Positions 44,703 to 52,393 of a DNA stretch of 64,000 nucleotides are shown piece by piece. The DNA comes from Laspinema palackyanum D2c (GTDB lineage: Bacteria > Cyanobacteriota > Cyanobacteriia > Cyanobacteriales > Laspinemataceae): the NCBI RefSeq assembly GCF_025370875.1, contig NZ_JAMXFD010000005.1, positions 186,001 through 250,000 of the forward strand. The letters are read 5' to 3'. The translations under genes were made by a program, and so were the position numbers. The notes beneath the pieces are model-generated. The model saw only the letters and a list, made by a program, of their open reading frames with translations. It was not told where the DNA came from and did no database searches. Each line of letters starts with the position of its first letter. Position 1 is the stretch's first letter.

Positions 44703-45857
44703 ATGACTATGATTATTTCTCATATTGTTCTAAAAAATTGGCGTAATTTTCGCTTAGTAGACGTTGATTTACAAGACCGAGTATTTCTGGTGGGTCCTAA
44801 TGCTTGCGGAAAATCAAATTTTTTGGATTCCTTGCGATTTTTGCGAGATTTGGCTAAAGATGGAGGGGGGTTGCAGAAAGCAGTCAGGGATCGGGGAGGT
44901 CTGTCTAAAATTCGTAGTTTGTATGCCCGTCGGTATCCAGATGTTGAGATAGAAATTCATTTAACAGAATCGGGTTCTGAACAGATACTTTGGCGTTATG
45001 GAATTGGAATAAAACAAAAAAAAGGGGGGCAAAATGACCCAATTGTTGCTTATGAACGAGTCTGGAAAGGCAATAAGCAAATCGTTGATCGACCCAATTT
45101 TGATGATGAAAAAGATGAACTTAGGCTGACTCAGACTTATTTAGAACAAATTAATGCCAATGCCGAATTTAGAGATATTTCTAAGTTTCTGGAGACGATT
45201 CTCTATCTACATTTAATCCCTCAGCTTGTTCGCCATCCCGAAGCATTTGGAATTCCGGGATTATCGGAAGACCCTTTTGGCAGAACCTTTTTAGAACGAG
45301 TAGCTAAAACTCCGGAAAAAACTCGAAAATCTCGACTTAAAAAAATTGAAGCGGCTTTACAATTTGCGGTCCCCCAATTAAAAAATCTCACGGATACTAA
45401 AGATGTAATGGGAGTCCCTCATCTGGAAGCGGTTTATGAACATTGGCGTCCTCAAGCAGGCAAACAACGGGAGGATCAGTTTTCTGATGGCACTTTACGT
45501 CTCATTGGGTTACTGTGGGCACTTTTGGAAACAAATTCTTTATTGCTACTAGAGGAACCCGAACTGTCTTTAAATGCCGGGATTATTAGTAAACTTCCGG
45601 CTCTCATTTATCGTCTTCAAAGTCGAAAAAAACGGCAAGTCATTCTGAGCAGTCATAGTGCCGATTTACTCGCCGATAAAAGTATCGGAGGGGAAGAAGT
45701 GTTATTGATGACTCCTACTCCGGACGGAACTAAAGTTCAACAGGCGTCCTCAATTGCAGAGATCAAACCCTTATTAGATGCGGGTTTGAGTGTTGCTGAT
45801 GCAGCTTTACCCCATACAATTCCGCCGGAAGTTGCGCAACTGAATTTGTTTACATGA
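44703..45857 (+). CDS. AAA-family (RecF/OLD-like, AAA_21) ATPase
   Basis: 384 residues. The N-terminus is MTMIISHIVLKNWRNFRLVD followed by Walker A GPNACGKSNFLDSLRFL near residue 30, as in SMC/RecF-type ABC ATPases. The signature-like FSDGTLRLIGLLWALL and Walker B LLLLEEPELSL lie near 260-285, with the D/H-loop region VILSSHSADLL near 315. Between them is an insert of about 180 residues of unknown fold. The gene overlaps the next one by four bases (ATGA). Start is unclear: GTG 44700, ATG 44703 or ATG 44709; none has a good ribosome site. The two-gene unit resembles ATPase-nuclease defence pairs. No mobility gene is adjacent. Confidence 0.88.
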   Translation: MTMIISHIVLKNWRNFRLVDVDLQDRVFLVGPNACGKSNFLDSLRFLRDLAKDGGGLQKAVRDRGGLSKIRSLYARRYPDVEIEIHLTESGSEQILWRYGIGIKQKKGGQNDPIVAYERVWKGNKQIVDRPNFDDEKDELRLTQTYLEQINANAEFRDISKFLETILYLHLIPQLVRHPEAFGIPGLSEDPFGRTFLERVAKTPEKTRKSRLKKIEAALQFAVPQLKNLTDTKDVMGVPHLEAVYEHWRPQAGKQREDQFSDGTLRLIGLLWALLETNSLLLLEEPELSLNAGIISKLPALIYRLQSRKKRQVILSSHSADLLADKSIGGEEVLLMTPTPDGTKVQQASSIAEIKPLLDAGLSVADAALPHTIPPEVAQLNLFT

Positions 45858-46465
45858 GCGATATTCCTATCACCCTAGCGGTTGAAGATGTTTTGAGTGA
45901 AGCAGTGCTCCGGGAAATGCTGAAGCAATCTCAGCGACCTTTTTCCATTGGAAATTGCTTAAATAGGGGAGGGTATGGCTATCTCAAAAGAATTGTTCCA
46001 GGATTAAATAAGGCGGCTCAGGGGATGCCTTATTTAGTTTTAACGGATTTAGATCAATATGAATGTCCCCTCACCATTATTTCTCATTGGTTGGATACAC
46101 CTAAACACCCCAATCTTATCTTTAGAGTTGCAGTTAGAGAAGTAGAAGCCTGGTTGTTAGCTGATCGCGAGGCATTTGCAGAATTTCTGGGGATTTCAGT
46201 CACTTTAATTCCTCAAGATGTCGATGCGATCGCCGATCCAAAACAAAAACTAATTAATTTAGCCAGAAAATCCAAGAACAAAACTCTCCGCGAAGGGATT
46301 GTTCCCAACTCTAAAACCACCGCTAAAATCGGGAGAAATTACAATGGTCAACTGATTCCATTTGTCAAGCAAATCTGGAAGGTGGACTCAGCAATTCCTA
46401 ACTCTTCCAGTTTGGAACGTGCCATGAAGGCGCTGCTCACCTTCCAGCCGAACTACGAAACATGA
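45854..46465 (+). CDS. TOPRIM-like / DUF4276-like partner of the AAA ATPase
   Basis: 203 residues. Near the N-terminus a strand ends in acidic residues (TLAVEDVLSEAVLREML), and residues about 65-75 read YLVLTDLDQYEC, giving the DxD pattern and upstream Glu of a TOPRIM-like fold. A later acidic segment (VREVEAWLLADREAF) with EVEAWLLAD is typical of DUF4276-type proteins beside AAA ATPases. The basic C-terminal half (KLINLARKSKNKTLREG) could bind nucleic acid. Translationally coupled to the ATPase gene. Nuclease activity is an inference from the fold pattern. Confidence 0.75.
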   Translation: MSDIPITLAVEDVLSEAVLREMLKQSQRPFSIGNCLNRGGYGYLKRIVPGLNKAAQGMPYLVLTDLDQYECPLTIISHWLDTPKHPNLIFRVAVREVEAWLLADREAFAEFLGISVTLIPQDVDAIADPKQKLINLARKSKNKTLREGIVPNSKTTAKIGRNYNGQLIPFVKQIWKVDSAIPNSSSLERAMKALLTFQPNYET

Positions 46466-46480
46466 GTAATCAATAAATAT

Positions 46481-46505
46481 AGGGGCGATTCGTTTTCTCG
46501 CCCCT
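46481..46505. terminator. 8-bp perfect hairpin between convergent genes
   Basis: AGGGGCGA-TTCGTTTTC-TCGCCCCT lies between the TOPRIM-like gene and pntB, which converge. Probably a shared terminator; no long T-run on either strand. Confidence 0.5.
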
Positions 46506-46549
46506 CCATTTAAGGTAGATTCTGCCAGACTGTGTAAGCCTTAATTCCC

Positions 46550-47956
46550 TTACAACTGTTTGACTTCTGAGACCAATTTATTAATCACCTCTTTGGCGCT
46601 ACCAAACAGCATCATGGTCTTATCTTTGTAGAACAAATCATTATCAATCCCGGCAAATCCGGTACTCATCCCGCGTTTGATAACAATGGTATGACTGGCT
46701 TTATCTACTTCCAAAATTGGCATTCCGTAGATGGGACTGCCGGAATTGTCTCGGGCGGCAGGATTGACTACATCGTTCGCGCCAATCACTAAGGCGACAT
46801 CAGTGCGATCAAATTCGGCATTGATATCTTCCATGTCATACAACTGTTCGTAAGGCACATTGGCCTCCGCTAGTAAGACGTTCATGTGTCCAGGCATCCG
46901 ACCCGCTACGGGGTGAATGGCATATTTGACTTCTACGCCTAATCGGTCTAATTGATCGGCCAATTCTCGGACTGCGTGCTGTGCTTGGGCGACGGCCATG
47001 CCATATCCGGGAACGATGACGACGGAACGGGCATATCCTAACATCATCGCACTTTCTTCGGAGTCGATGGAGCGGACGGTTTTATCGCCCATGTCCCCAG
47101 TAGCATCAGCAGTTCCGCCACCTTCCCCGGTTCCGAAGGCGGCAAACAGGACGTTGGTCAGCGATCGGTTCATCGCTTTACACATAATCACGGTCAGGAT
47201 GATCCCCGAGGCACCGACTAAGGCACCGGCGACGATCAGCATATTATTCATGACCACGAAACCGGCAGCGGATGCAGCTAAACCCGAAAAAGAGTTTAAC
47301 AGGGAAATCACCACGGGCATATCCCCGCCGCCAATGGGAATCACGAACATGACACCCAGGACTAAGGAAACGCCGGTTAAGGCCAAAAATACTGGGGTAT
47401 TTAAGGGATTGAAGGCTAAATATACACTGCCAACGAGGAAACCGCCGAAGAGGAGGGCGTTGACAGGTTGTTGCAAGGGAAAGGTAATCGGTCTGCCGGT
47501 GACGAGTCCTTGCAATTTAGCAAAGGCCATGAGAGAACCTGTAAAGGTAATCCCCCCGATTAAGATGCCGAGTAAGGCGGTGATGGTGGTATCCAGGGGT
47601 GGTTCCTGGAATTTTTGATAGTAGCGCCAGAATTCACCGACGGCAATGAGGGCAGAGGCAGCACCCCCAAATCCGTTGAAGAGACCGACCATCTGCGGCA
47701 TGGCGGTCATTTCCACTTTCTGGGCGGAGACAACTCCAATCACGGAACCGATCGCAATCCCAATCAAAATCATCTCGTAATTGAGCACTTGGCGATCGAG
47801 TAGAGTTGCCACGATCGCCAATAACATCCCCACCGATGCTAATAAATTTCCGTTGCGGGCCGTCGCCGGTGAACTCAACTGTTTCAGACCGACGAAAAAT
47901 AAGGATGATGCTACTAAATAGCTTAACTGTATTCCAGTTGGGATTAATTCGCTCAC
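46550..47956 (-). CDS. pntB: NAD(P) transhydrogenase subunit beta
   Basis: 468-residue membrane subunit of the proton-translocating transhydrogenase, which drives NADPH formation from NADH. About nine membrane helices come first (LVASSLFFVGLKQL through MIVAGALVGASGIILTVIM), then the NADP-binding dIII domain with VVIVPGYGMAVAQAQHAV, HPVAGRMPGHMNVLLAEA and GANDVVNPAA. Start overlaps the pntAB stop by four bases (ATGA). Complete and normal length. Confidence 0.96.
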   Translation of the reverse strand: MSELIPTGIQLSYLVASSLFFVGLKQLSSPATARNGNLLASVGMLLAIVATLLDRQVLNYEMILIGIAIGSVIGVVSAQKVEMTAMPQMVGLFNGFGGAASALIAVGEFWRYYQKFQEPPLDTTITALLGILIGGITFTGSLMAFAKLQGLVTGRPITFPLQQPVNALLFGGFLVGSVYLAFNPLNTPVFLALTGVSLVLGVMFVIPIGGGDMPVVISLLNSFSGLAASAAGFVVMNNMLIVAGALVGASGIILTVIMCKAMNRSLTNVLFAAFGTGEGGGTADATGDMGDKTVRSIDSEESAMMLGYARSVVIVPGYGMAVAQAQHAVRELADQLDRLGVEVKYAIHPVAGRMPGHMNVLLAEANVPYEQLYDMEDINAEFDRTDVALVIGANDVVNPAARDNSGSPIYGMPILEVDKASHTIVIKRGMSTGFAGIDNDLFYKDKTMMLFGSAKEVINKLVSEVKQL

Positions 47957-48246
47957 GCTTTCACCTCTTTTTTCTTGAACATTTGCAACATCCGATCGGT
48001 CACGAGAAATCCACCGACAACATTAATGGTGGAAAACACGACGGCAATTAATCCTAAAATCACCGTAACACTCCAATCCCGGTCTCCGGCAACGATGATT
48101 GCACCTAAAAGGGCAATCCCGGAAATCGCATTCGCCCCGGACATTAAGGGGGTATGCAGGGTGGGTGGTACTTTGTTGATGACTTCAAATCCAGCAAATG
48201 AAGCTAGAACAAACACAAATAAAGCAGAAATGATGGCTTCGGGCAT
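47953..48246 (-). CDS. pntAB: NAD(P) transhydrogenase subunit alpha part 2 (membrane part)
   Basis: 97-residue protein carrying the three membrane helices that are the C-terminus of alpha in single-chain enzymes (ALFVFVLASFAGFEVINKVPPTLHTPLMSGANAISGIALLGAI). It has the PPTLHTPLMSGANAI signature. Cyanobacteria split alpha into pntAA and pntAB. Cotranslated with pntB by overlap. A 253-base repeat-rich gap separates it from pntAA. Confidence 0.95.
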   Translation of the reverse strand: MPEAIISALFVFVLASFAGFEVINKVPPTLHTPLMSGANAISGIALLGAIIVAGDRDWSVTVILGLIAVVFSTINVVGGFLVTDRMLQMFKKKEVKA

Positions 48247-48317
48247 CTTGATTCAATACTCCGGTTGATTGGTTCTTGGGAAAATATAGCGGTATTCGGG
48301 TGAATGTAATTTTAAGA

Positions 48318-48372
48318 AGTGCGAGCATCTTGCTCGCTAAACATGAACATTAGCGAGCAAGATGCTCGCACT
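48318..48372. repeat. 23-bp perfect inverted repeat
   Basis: AGTGCGAGCATCTTGCTCGCTAA (48318-48340) and its exact reverse complement (48350-48372) flank the 9-base loop ACATGAACA. Each arm contains GAGCA(TCT)TGCTC, itself a small dyad. It sits between pntAA and pntAB and could form a very stable hairpin in an operon transcript. Confidence 0.85.
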
Positions 48373-48450
48373 CCTTAATAATCCAACATTCAGACTTGAC
48401 CTCAGTTGCGAAGAAAACCGCTTGAGGAAGACCGATAAAGGATGAATTTT

Positions 48451-48492
48451 CATCCTTCATCCTTCATCCTTCATCCTTCATCCTTCATCCTT
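48451..48492. repeat. Heptamer tandem repeat, six copies of CATCCTT
   Basis: Six exact consecutive copies of CATCCTT end eight bases before the pntAA stop codon on the plus-strand map. A partial inverse copy (AAAGGATGAA) at about 48438-48447 precedes it. Heptameric short repeats of this type occur in filamentous cyanobacteria. Copy number probably varies between strains. Confidence 0.85.
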
Positions 48493-48499
48493 CCCAAAA

Positions 48500-49645
48500 T
48501 TACACTTTTCCCCCAACAACTTCTAACGCTTCCCGCACTCGGGAGTTGCGAATTTCATGACCGTGGGCAACGCAGGTACTGCCGATAATTTCGTCAGAAA
48601 AATCTAGGTTTAAGGCGTTGTCTTTGATCATGTACTGAATGAATGTGGCGATATTTTTTGAGTACATTTGCGACGCATGGACGGGCATGGAAGCGGGTAA
48701 GTTAATCGGACCGACTATGGTTACACCATTGCGAACGATATCTTTTCCGGCTTCGGTATAGGCGCAGTTGCCCCCTTGTTCCGCAGCTAAGTCCACGATC
48801 GCCGCCCCGGGTTTCATCCGCGCAAACATTTCCTCGGTAATTAGTCTCGGCGCTTTTTTGCCGGGAACTTGTGCTGTGGTAATCACAATATCGGCAGCAG
48901 CCACCGTATCGGAAAGCACTTCCTGGGTGCGTCGCTTGGATTCTTCGGAAATTTCGCGGGCATATCCCCCTTCTGCCACGGTTTCTTCATCAAGTTTGAC
49001 CTCGACGAATTTGGCCCCAAGGCTTTGTACTTCTTCTTTCACCGCAGGGCGAATGTCGAAGGCTTCCACCACGGCACCGAGACGACGGGCAGTGGCGATC
49101 GCCTGCAATCCGGCCACCCCTGCACCCATTACCAACACTTTCGCCGGTCGAATGGTCCCGGCAGCGGTGGTTAACATGGGGAAGAATTTCGGGGCAGTGG
49201 CAGCCGCCAGCAGGACCGCTTTATATCCGGCGATCGCCGCTTGGGAGGAAAGGGCATCCATGCTTTGGGCTTTAGTGGTCCGGGGGATCATTTCCATACT
49301 GAAGGCGGTGATTCCCCTTTGGGCGAGGCGATCGACGATGACTGGATTACCCAGGGGATTCAGAAAACTGACCAGTGCACTGCCTTCGCGCAGTTTGTGA
49401 ATTTCCTCTTCCCTAGGGGCCGCCACTTTCAGCAATAAGTCCGCTTCGCCCCACAGTTGAGCGCTATCGGCCACAATCTTAGCGCCAGCAGATTCATAAG
49501 CGTCATCGTAAAAAAACGATTGCTCTCCTGCGCCAGCTTCCACGAAAATTTCGAGTCCGGCTTTGACTAACCGCGCCACCATATCTGGGATTAAGGCAAC
49601 GCGACGTTCTCCCACTTCGATTTCTTTTGCTACAGCTATTTTCAT
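48500..49645 (-). CDS. pntAA: NAD(P) transhydrogenase subunit alpha part 1
   Basis: 381-residue soluble NAD(H)-binding (dI) subunit. It begins MKIAVAKEIEVGERRVALIPD and has the alanine dehydrogenase/PNT fold, SSQAAIAGYKAVLLAA, the Rossmann loop VLVMGAGVAGLQAIATARRLGA, and the AQVPGKKAPRLI mobile-loop region. Full length for the split form. First gene of pntAA-pntAB-pntB. Confidence 0.96.
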   Translation of the reverse strand: MKIAVAKEIEVGERRVALIPDMVARLVKAGLEIFVEAGAGEQSFFYDDAYESAGAKIVADSAQLWGEADLLLKVAAPREEEIHKLREGSALVSFLNPLGNPVIVDRLAQRGITAFSMEMIPRTTKAQSMDALSSQAAIAGYKAVLLAAATAPKFFPMLTTAAGTIRPAKVLVMGAGVAGLQAIATARRLGAVVEAFDIRPAVKEEVQSLGAKFVEVKLDEETVAEGGYAREISEESKRRTQEVLSDTVAAADIVITTAQVPGKKAPRLITEEMFARMKPGAAIVDLAAEQGGNCAYTEAGKDIVRNGVTIVGPINLPASMPVHASQMYSKNIATFIQYMIKDNALNLDFSDEIIGSTCVAHGHEIRNSRVREALEVVGGKV

Positions 49646-50413
49646 CGTTTCTCCTTATGGGTTAGACCCATTAAATTAGTGAGGGGGACTGAACAAGGCA
49701 GGGGGTAGGGTAGCCTCTCTTCGGGGGTGAGTGATGACTACCGGGGCTTTTTGAGCGCTCTTCTCTCAATGGTGTTAAGTTTACTAATTTTTTTGGGGGT
49801 GGCTGATCCCGGAGGGATGGTGCTTTCTATTAGCAAGGGTAGAGACATCCGTGGTACTTTCTACAGGTTAGGGAGTGCGCTTCAAGTTGAGAAACCATGA
49901 CATCCGTCAACTGATTGCTGAGAAACTGGGGTTGAGCTTTTGCCGTTTTGCATCGTATTCGATCCCCACGCACTTGTCCATTTTTTATCTATTCTGGGTA
50001 AATTTATCAAGAAAAACAGAAGCGTTCGCCGTCTCAAGGAGCGGCAGGCGTGCGATCGCCATCGACCGTCCTGCTTCGAGATGAGTTTAGATGGGTCATC
50101 CCTCCTCTGTCAACCGGGGGAATCCGTAACCTTTGCCCTCGATATTAGCGTTTTTTTTTCGCCCTTGTTCGGCTGAATTCCCCTTTATCTCGGAGTTTTA
50201 ATATAAATTCGGATAACTTTATCTTTGTTTGCTGACAAATCTGTAGAAAAACTTATGTTTTGGAGAAAGGATCCGATTAGTTGATGGGGATCGCTCGGTT
50301 TACGGTGCGATCGGTCTTCAGAACCTTTAGTTTTCTGGTCCCCTCCCCTTGGCAAGGGGAGGGGACCGGAGGTGCAGTGAACTCTTGTAAGCCCTCAAGG
50401 GTGTGGGCCCCAT
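49646..50413. other. Long gene-free region upstream of pntAA
   Basis: 768 bases. Short open frames (49875-50084, 49940-50176, 50281-50487) have no ribosome sites, family resemblance or sensible composition. An AT-rich stretch at about 50195-50260 (TTTTAATATAAATTCGG) might hold a promoter. CCCCTCCCCTTGGCAAGGGGAGGGG at about 50342-50366 is a palindrome, probably a repeat or the terminator of the gene ending at 50414. Nothing else is recognisable. Confidence 0.45.
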
Positions 50414-50668
50414 TTACCATTTCAAAAAAGCGGCTTCGGGACCTTGCTCATAACGCAACTTGGCATCTTTCTCAAACCAAGCAATGATCTCCTCATGGGT
50501 GAGGGACTCCATTGGCACTCCCGAATCTGTAGCGATATGTCGGAGTAACTTCAACGAAGAAATCGTCAGGCGAGTTAAAAACTTTTCATGGGACGCCAGG
50601 AGAGCGCCATCAACGGCGTAGGATTCTTCTGGGGTTAAAAATTGGGCAGAGGGTTCGGGAGAAGCCAT
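50414..50668 (-). CDS. Small hypothetical cyanobacterial protein
   Basis: 84 residues, soluble, helical: FLTPEESYAVDGALLASHEKFLTRLTISSLKLLRHIATDSGVPMESLTHEEIIAWFEKDAKLRYEQG. The acidic C-terminal helix (IIAWFEKDAKLRYEQGP) looks conserved. I recall similar small proteins in cyanobacteria without a function. Its stop lies near a strong palindrome. Same strand as sufR, 97 bases downstream of it. Confidence 0.7.
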   Translation of the reverse strand: MASPEPSAQFLTPEESYAVDGALLASHEKFLTRLTISSLKLLRHIATDSGVPMESLTHEEIIAWFEKDAKLRYEQGPEAAFLKW

Positions 50669-50765
50669 AGTTTTTTATTTAGACAGCATAATATGGATGC
50701 CGCAGTTTGCGACAACAGCAGCAATTTTAACCCTTCAGGTTACAGGTTGAGGATACTGGGAACGG

Positions 50766-51443
50766 TTAAAGGGCCGATCGCGCCTTGGACGATTGCAGAG
50801 TAATCAAATAGCCACAACGGTGTTCGCCATCAATCATCCAGTAGGTCCGTTCCACGGTGCAATCTGGGAGGATTGCTTCAAACATTTCCAGTTCATGTCC
50901 ACAGACGCTGGGAAAGGACTCCGCCACGGTGGAAATGGCGCAGTTATGTTCCGTGAGCAAAAAGCAGTCGCCATTGTGGGACCCCTCCGGTTCGACCCGA
51001 TGGACCTCCGCCATATAGCCTTCCGCTTGGCGGAGTCTGACTAATCCCGCCACCCGTTCGGATAACGGCTGATTTCCGAGGCGATCGCGGTAATGGATGG
51101 CTTTGCGTTCCCATTGCTTCCGCAAAATTGAGGTCATCTGGTCCTCCCCCATCGTTTCTGCCAGGGTCCCTAGGAGGGAGACGGCAAAATCATCATATTG
51201 ATTGGGAAAATAATCTTTCCCCTTGTGGGTGAGTTCATATTGATGTTGGGGTCGTCCCATCCCCGCCTGTACTGCCTTATGGCGAATCAACTCCTCCGCT
51301 TCGAGGTCCTTGAGATGGCGGCGAATCGCTTGGGGGGAGATATCTAAAACTTCGGCTAACTCTTGAGCCGTGGCTAGACCCTGCTTTAATAAGTATTGCA
51401 GGATATCTTCTTTAGTGGAAGGTTGCTGAGTAGTCGTCATCAT
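50766..51443 (-). CDS. sufR: Iron-sulfur cluster biosynthesis repressor SufR
   Basis: DeoR-type winged helix repressor of the suf genes. 225 residues from the ATG at 51443 (MMTTTQQPSTKEDILQYLLKQGLATAQELAEVLDISPQAIRRHL); the upstream extension reads through the operator region and is rejected. The C-terminal domain has four Cys (HNC, VCG, DCT, RCG) suited to an Fe-S cluster. SufR represses when its cluster is intact and releases DNA on Fe-S shortage or oxidation. Divergent from ftrC-sufB, with two operator sites in between. Confidence 0.95.
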   Translation of the reverse strand: MMTTTQQPSTKEDILQYLLKQGLATAQELAEVLDISPQAIRRHLKDLEAEELIRHKAVQAGMGRPQHQYELTHKGKDYFPNQYDDFAVSLLGTLAETMGEDQMTSILRKQWERKAIHYRDRLGNQPLSERVAGLVRLRQAEGYMAEVHRVEPEGSHNGDCFLLTEHNCAISTVAESFPSVCGHELEMFEAILPDCTVERTYWMIDGEHRCGYLITLQSSKARSAL

Positions 51444-51496
51444 CTTGCCTGTAGTCAAACGCCAAAACGCTCGAAAAAATCTATTGCCGACTTTGA

Positions 51497-51510
51497 CAAC
51501 ACACTTGTTG
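51497..51510. promoter_or_regulatory. SufR operator site 1 (CAAC-N6-GTTG)
   Basis: CAAC at 51497-51500 and GTTG at 51507-51510 with six bases between, exactly the dyad described for SufR in Synechocystis. It lies 54 bases upstream of the sufR start, in position for autoregulation. Confidence 0.85.
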
Positions 51511-51536
51511 CTAAAGTATTCTAAAATAGAATTAAG

Positions 51537-51550
51537 CAACCGGCGTGTTG
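51537..51550. promoter_or_regulatory. SufR operator site 2 (CAAC-N6-GTTG)
   Basis: CAAC at 51537-51540 and GTTG at 51547-51550, spaced 40 bases from site 1 (close to four helix turns). Immediately after comes TATTATATATAG, a probable -10 region for rightward transcription into ftrC-sufBCD, so binding here would block that promoter. Confidence 0.85.
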
Positions 51551-51803
51551 TTTAACCCTATTATATATAGATGGAGGGCAAGGATGCCCAACCAGGCAAA
51601 GAGAAAGAATCCAAAGGACGGGAGATCACGGACTGGTGATTGGGAACGATAACAGCAAACTGCTCCCCAGTAAAGAGGGCGCAGTCCCTGGCTGAGAGTT
51701 CACCGATTGACTCATTCATGGGCGATCGCCTGAATCCGACCTCAACCTTCCCCTAAATCGGGGATCCTACCCCGCAAATTTGCTCGTTATATCAACCTGG
51801 ATA

Positions 51804-52166
51804 ATGACTTTACAACCGCCTACACAACAAGCCACCGACAAAAACCTAGAAGCGATGCGGCACTTTTCTGAGCAGTACGCCAAACGCACTGGGACCTACT
51901 TCTGCTCCGATTTGGGCGTTACTGCCGTCGTCATCGAAGGATTGGCGAAAAACAAGGATGAGTTGGGTGCACCCCTATGTCCCTGTCGGCACTACGAAGA
52001 CAAAGAAGCCGAAGTCAAAGCCACCTTCTGGAATTGTCCCTGCATTCCCATGCGCGAGCGCAAAGAATGTCACTGTATGTTATTTCTGACCGAAGATAAT
52101 CCATTCGCGGGCAAAGAACAGAACATTTCGTTTGACGAAATTCGCGAAATGACCAATCAATATTAA
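51804..52166 (+). CDS. ftrC: Ferredoxin-thioredoxin reductase catalytic subunit
   Basis: 120 residues from the ATG at 51804. The catalytic Cys ligands occur in the expected order: TYFCSD, CPCRHYED, FWNCPCIPM and ECHCMLFL, forming the redox disulfide beside a [4Fe-4S] cluster. The enzyme passes electrons from ferredoxin to thioredoxin for light-dependent regulation. Lying between the SufR operators and sufB, this Fe-S protein may be under SufR control, although a separate promoter before sufB (227-base gap with a repeat) is possible. Confidence 0.95.
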   Translation: MTLQPPTQQATDKNLEAMRHFSEQYAKRTGTYFCSDLGVTAVVIEGLAKNKDELGAPLCPCRHYEDKEAEVKATFWNCPCIPMRERKECHCMLFLTEDNPFAGKEQNISFDEIREMTNQY

Positions 52167-52209
52167 GCCTTTCCGAACACTTTAAATTTTCTAAGGCGAT
52201 CGGCACCCC

Positions 52210-52284
52210 TGAGAAACCGGGTTTCTTGACAAAATGTATCCCTCAATTGTACCCAATCGCGGGAAGAAACCCGGTTTCTTGTCC
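52210..52284. repeat. AGAAACCGGGTTTCT inverted-repeat element
   Basis: GAGAAACCGGGTTTCTTGAC (52211-52230) and GAAGAAACCCGGTTTCTTG (52263-52281) with a 33-base spacer. Located between ftrC and sufB. Best-preserved copy of this family in the window. Confidence 0.8.
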
Positions 52285-52393
52285 CCCGTATCTAACCCTA
52301 AGCCGACGTTCTAGGAACCCATTCAACCCTCCTGTTGACTCAGTTCCACCCCTGCCCTGGATCCGAACCTAGAGAGAACACTGAACTAAGACT

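Noticed and set aside
47998-49400. Long open frames antisense to the pnt genes
   Set aside because: They mirror high-GC third-position bias of the real transhydrogenase genes and show no independent protein features.
49875-50176. Two overlapping short frames in the gap upstream of pntAA
   Set aside because: No ribosome sites, no resemblance to known proteins, and mutually exclusive frames.
51680-51800. GGCTGAGAGTTCACC and ACCTGGATAATGA resemble pieces of a TPP riboswitch
   Set aside because: The pieces are about 100 bases apart, the remaining conserved helices are not seen, and the downstream gene is ftrC, not a thiamine gene.
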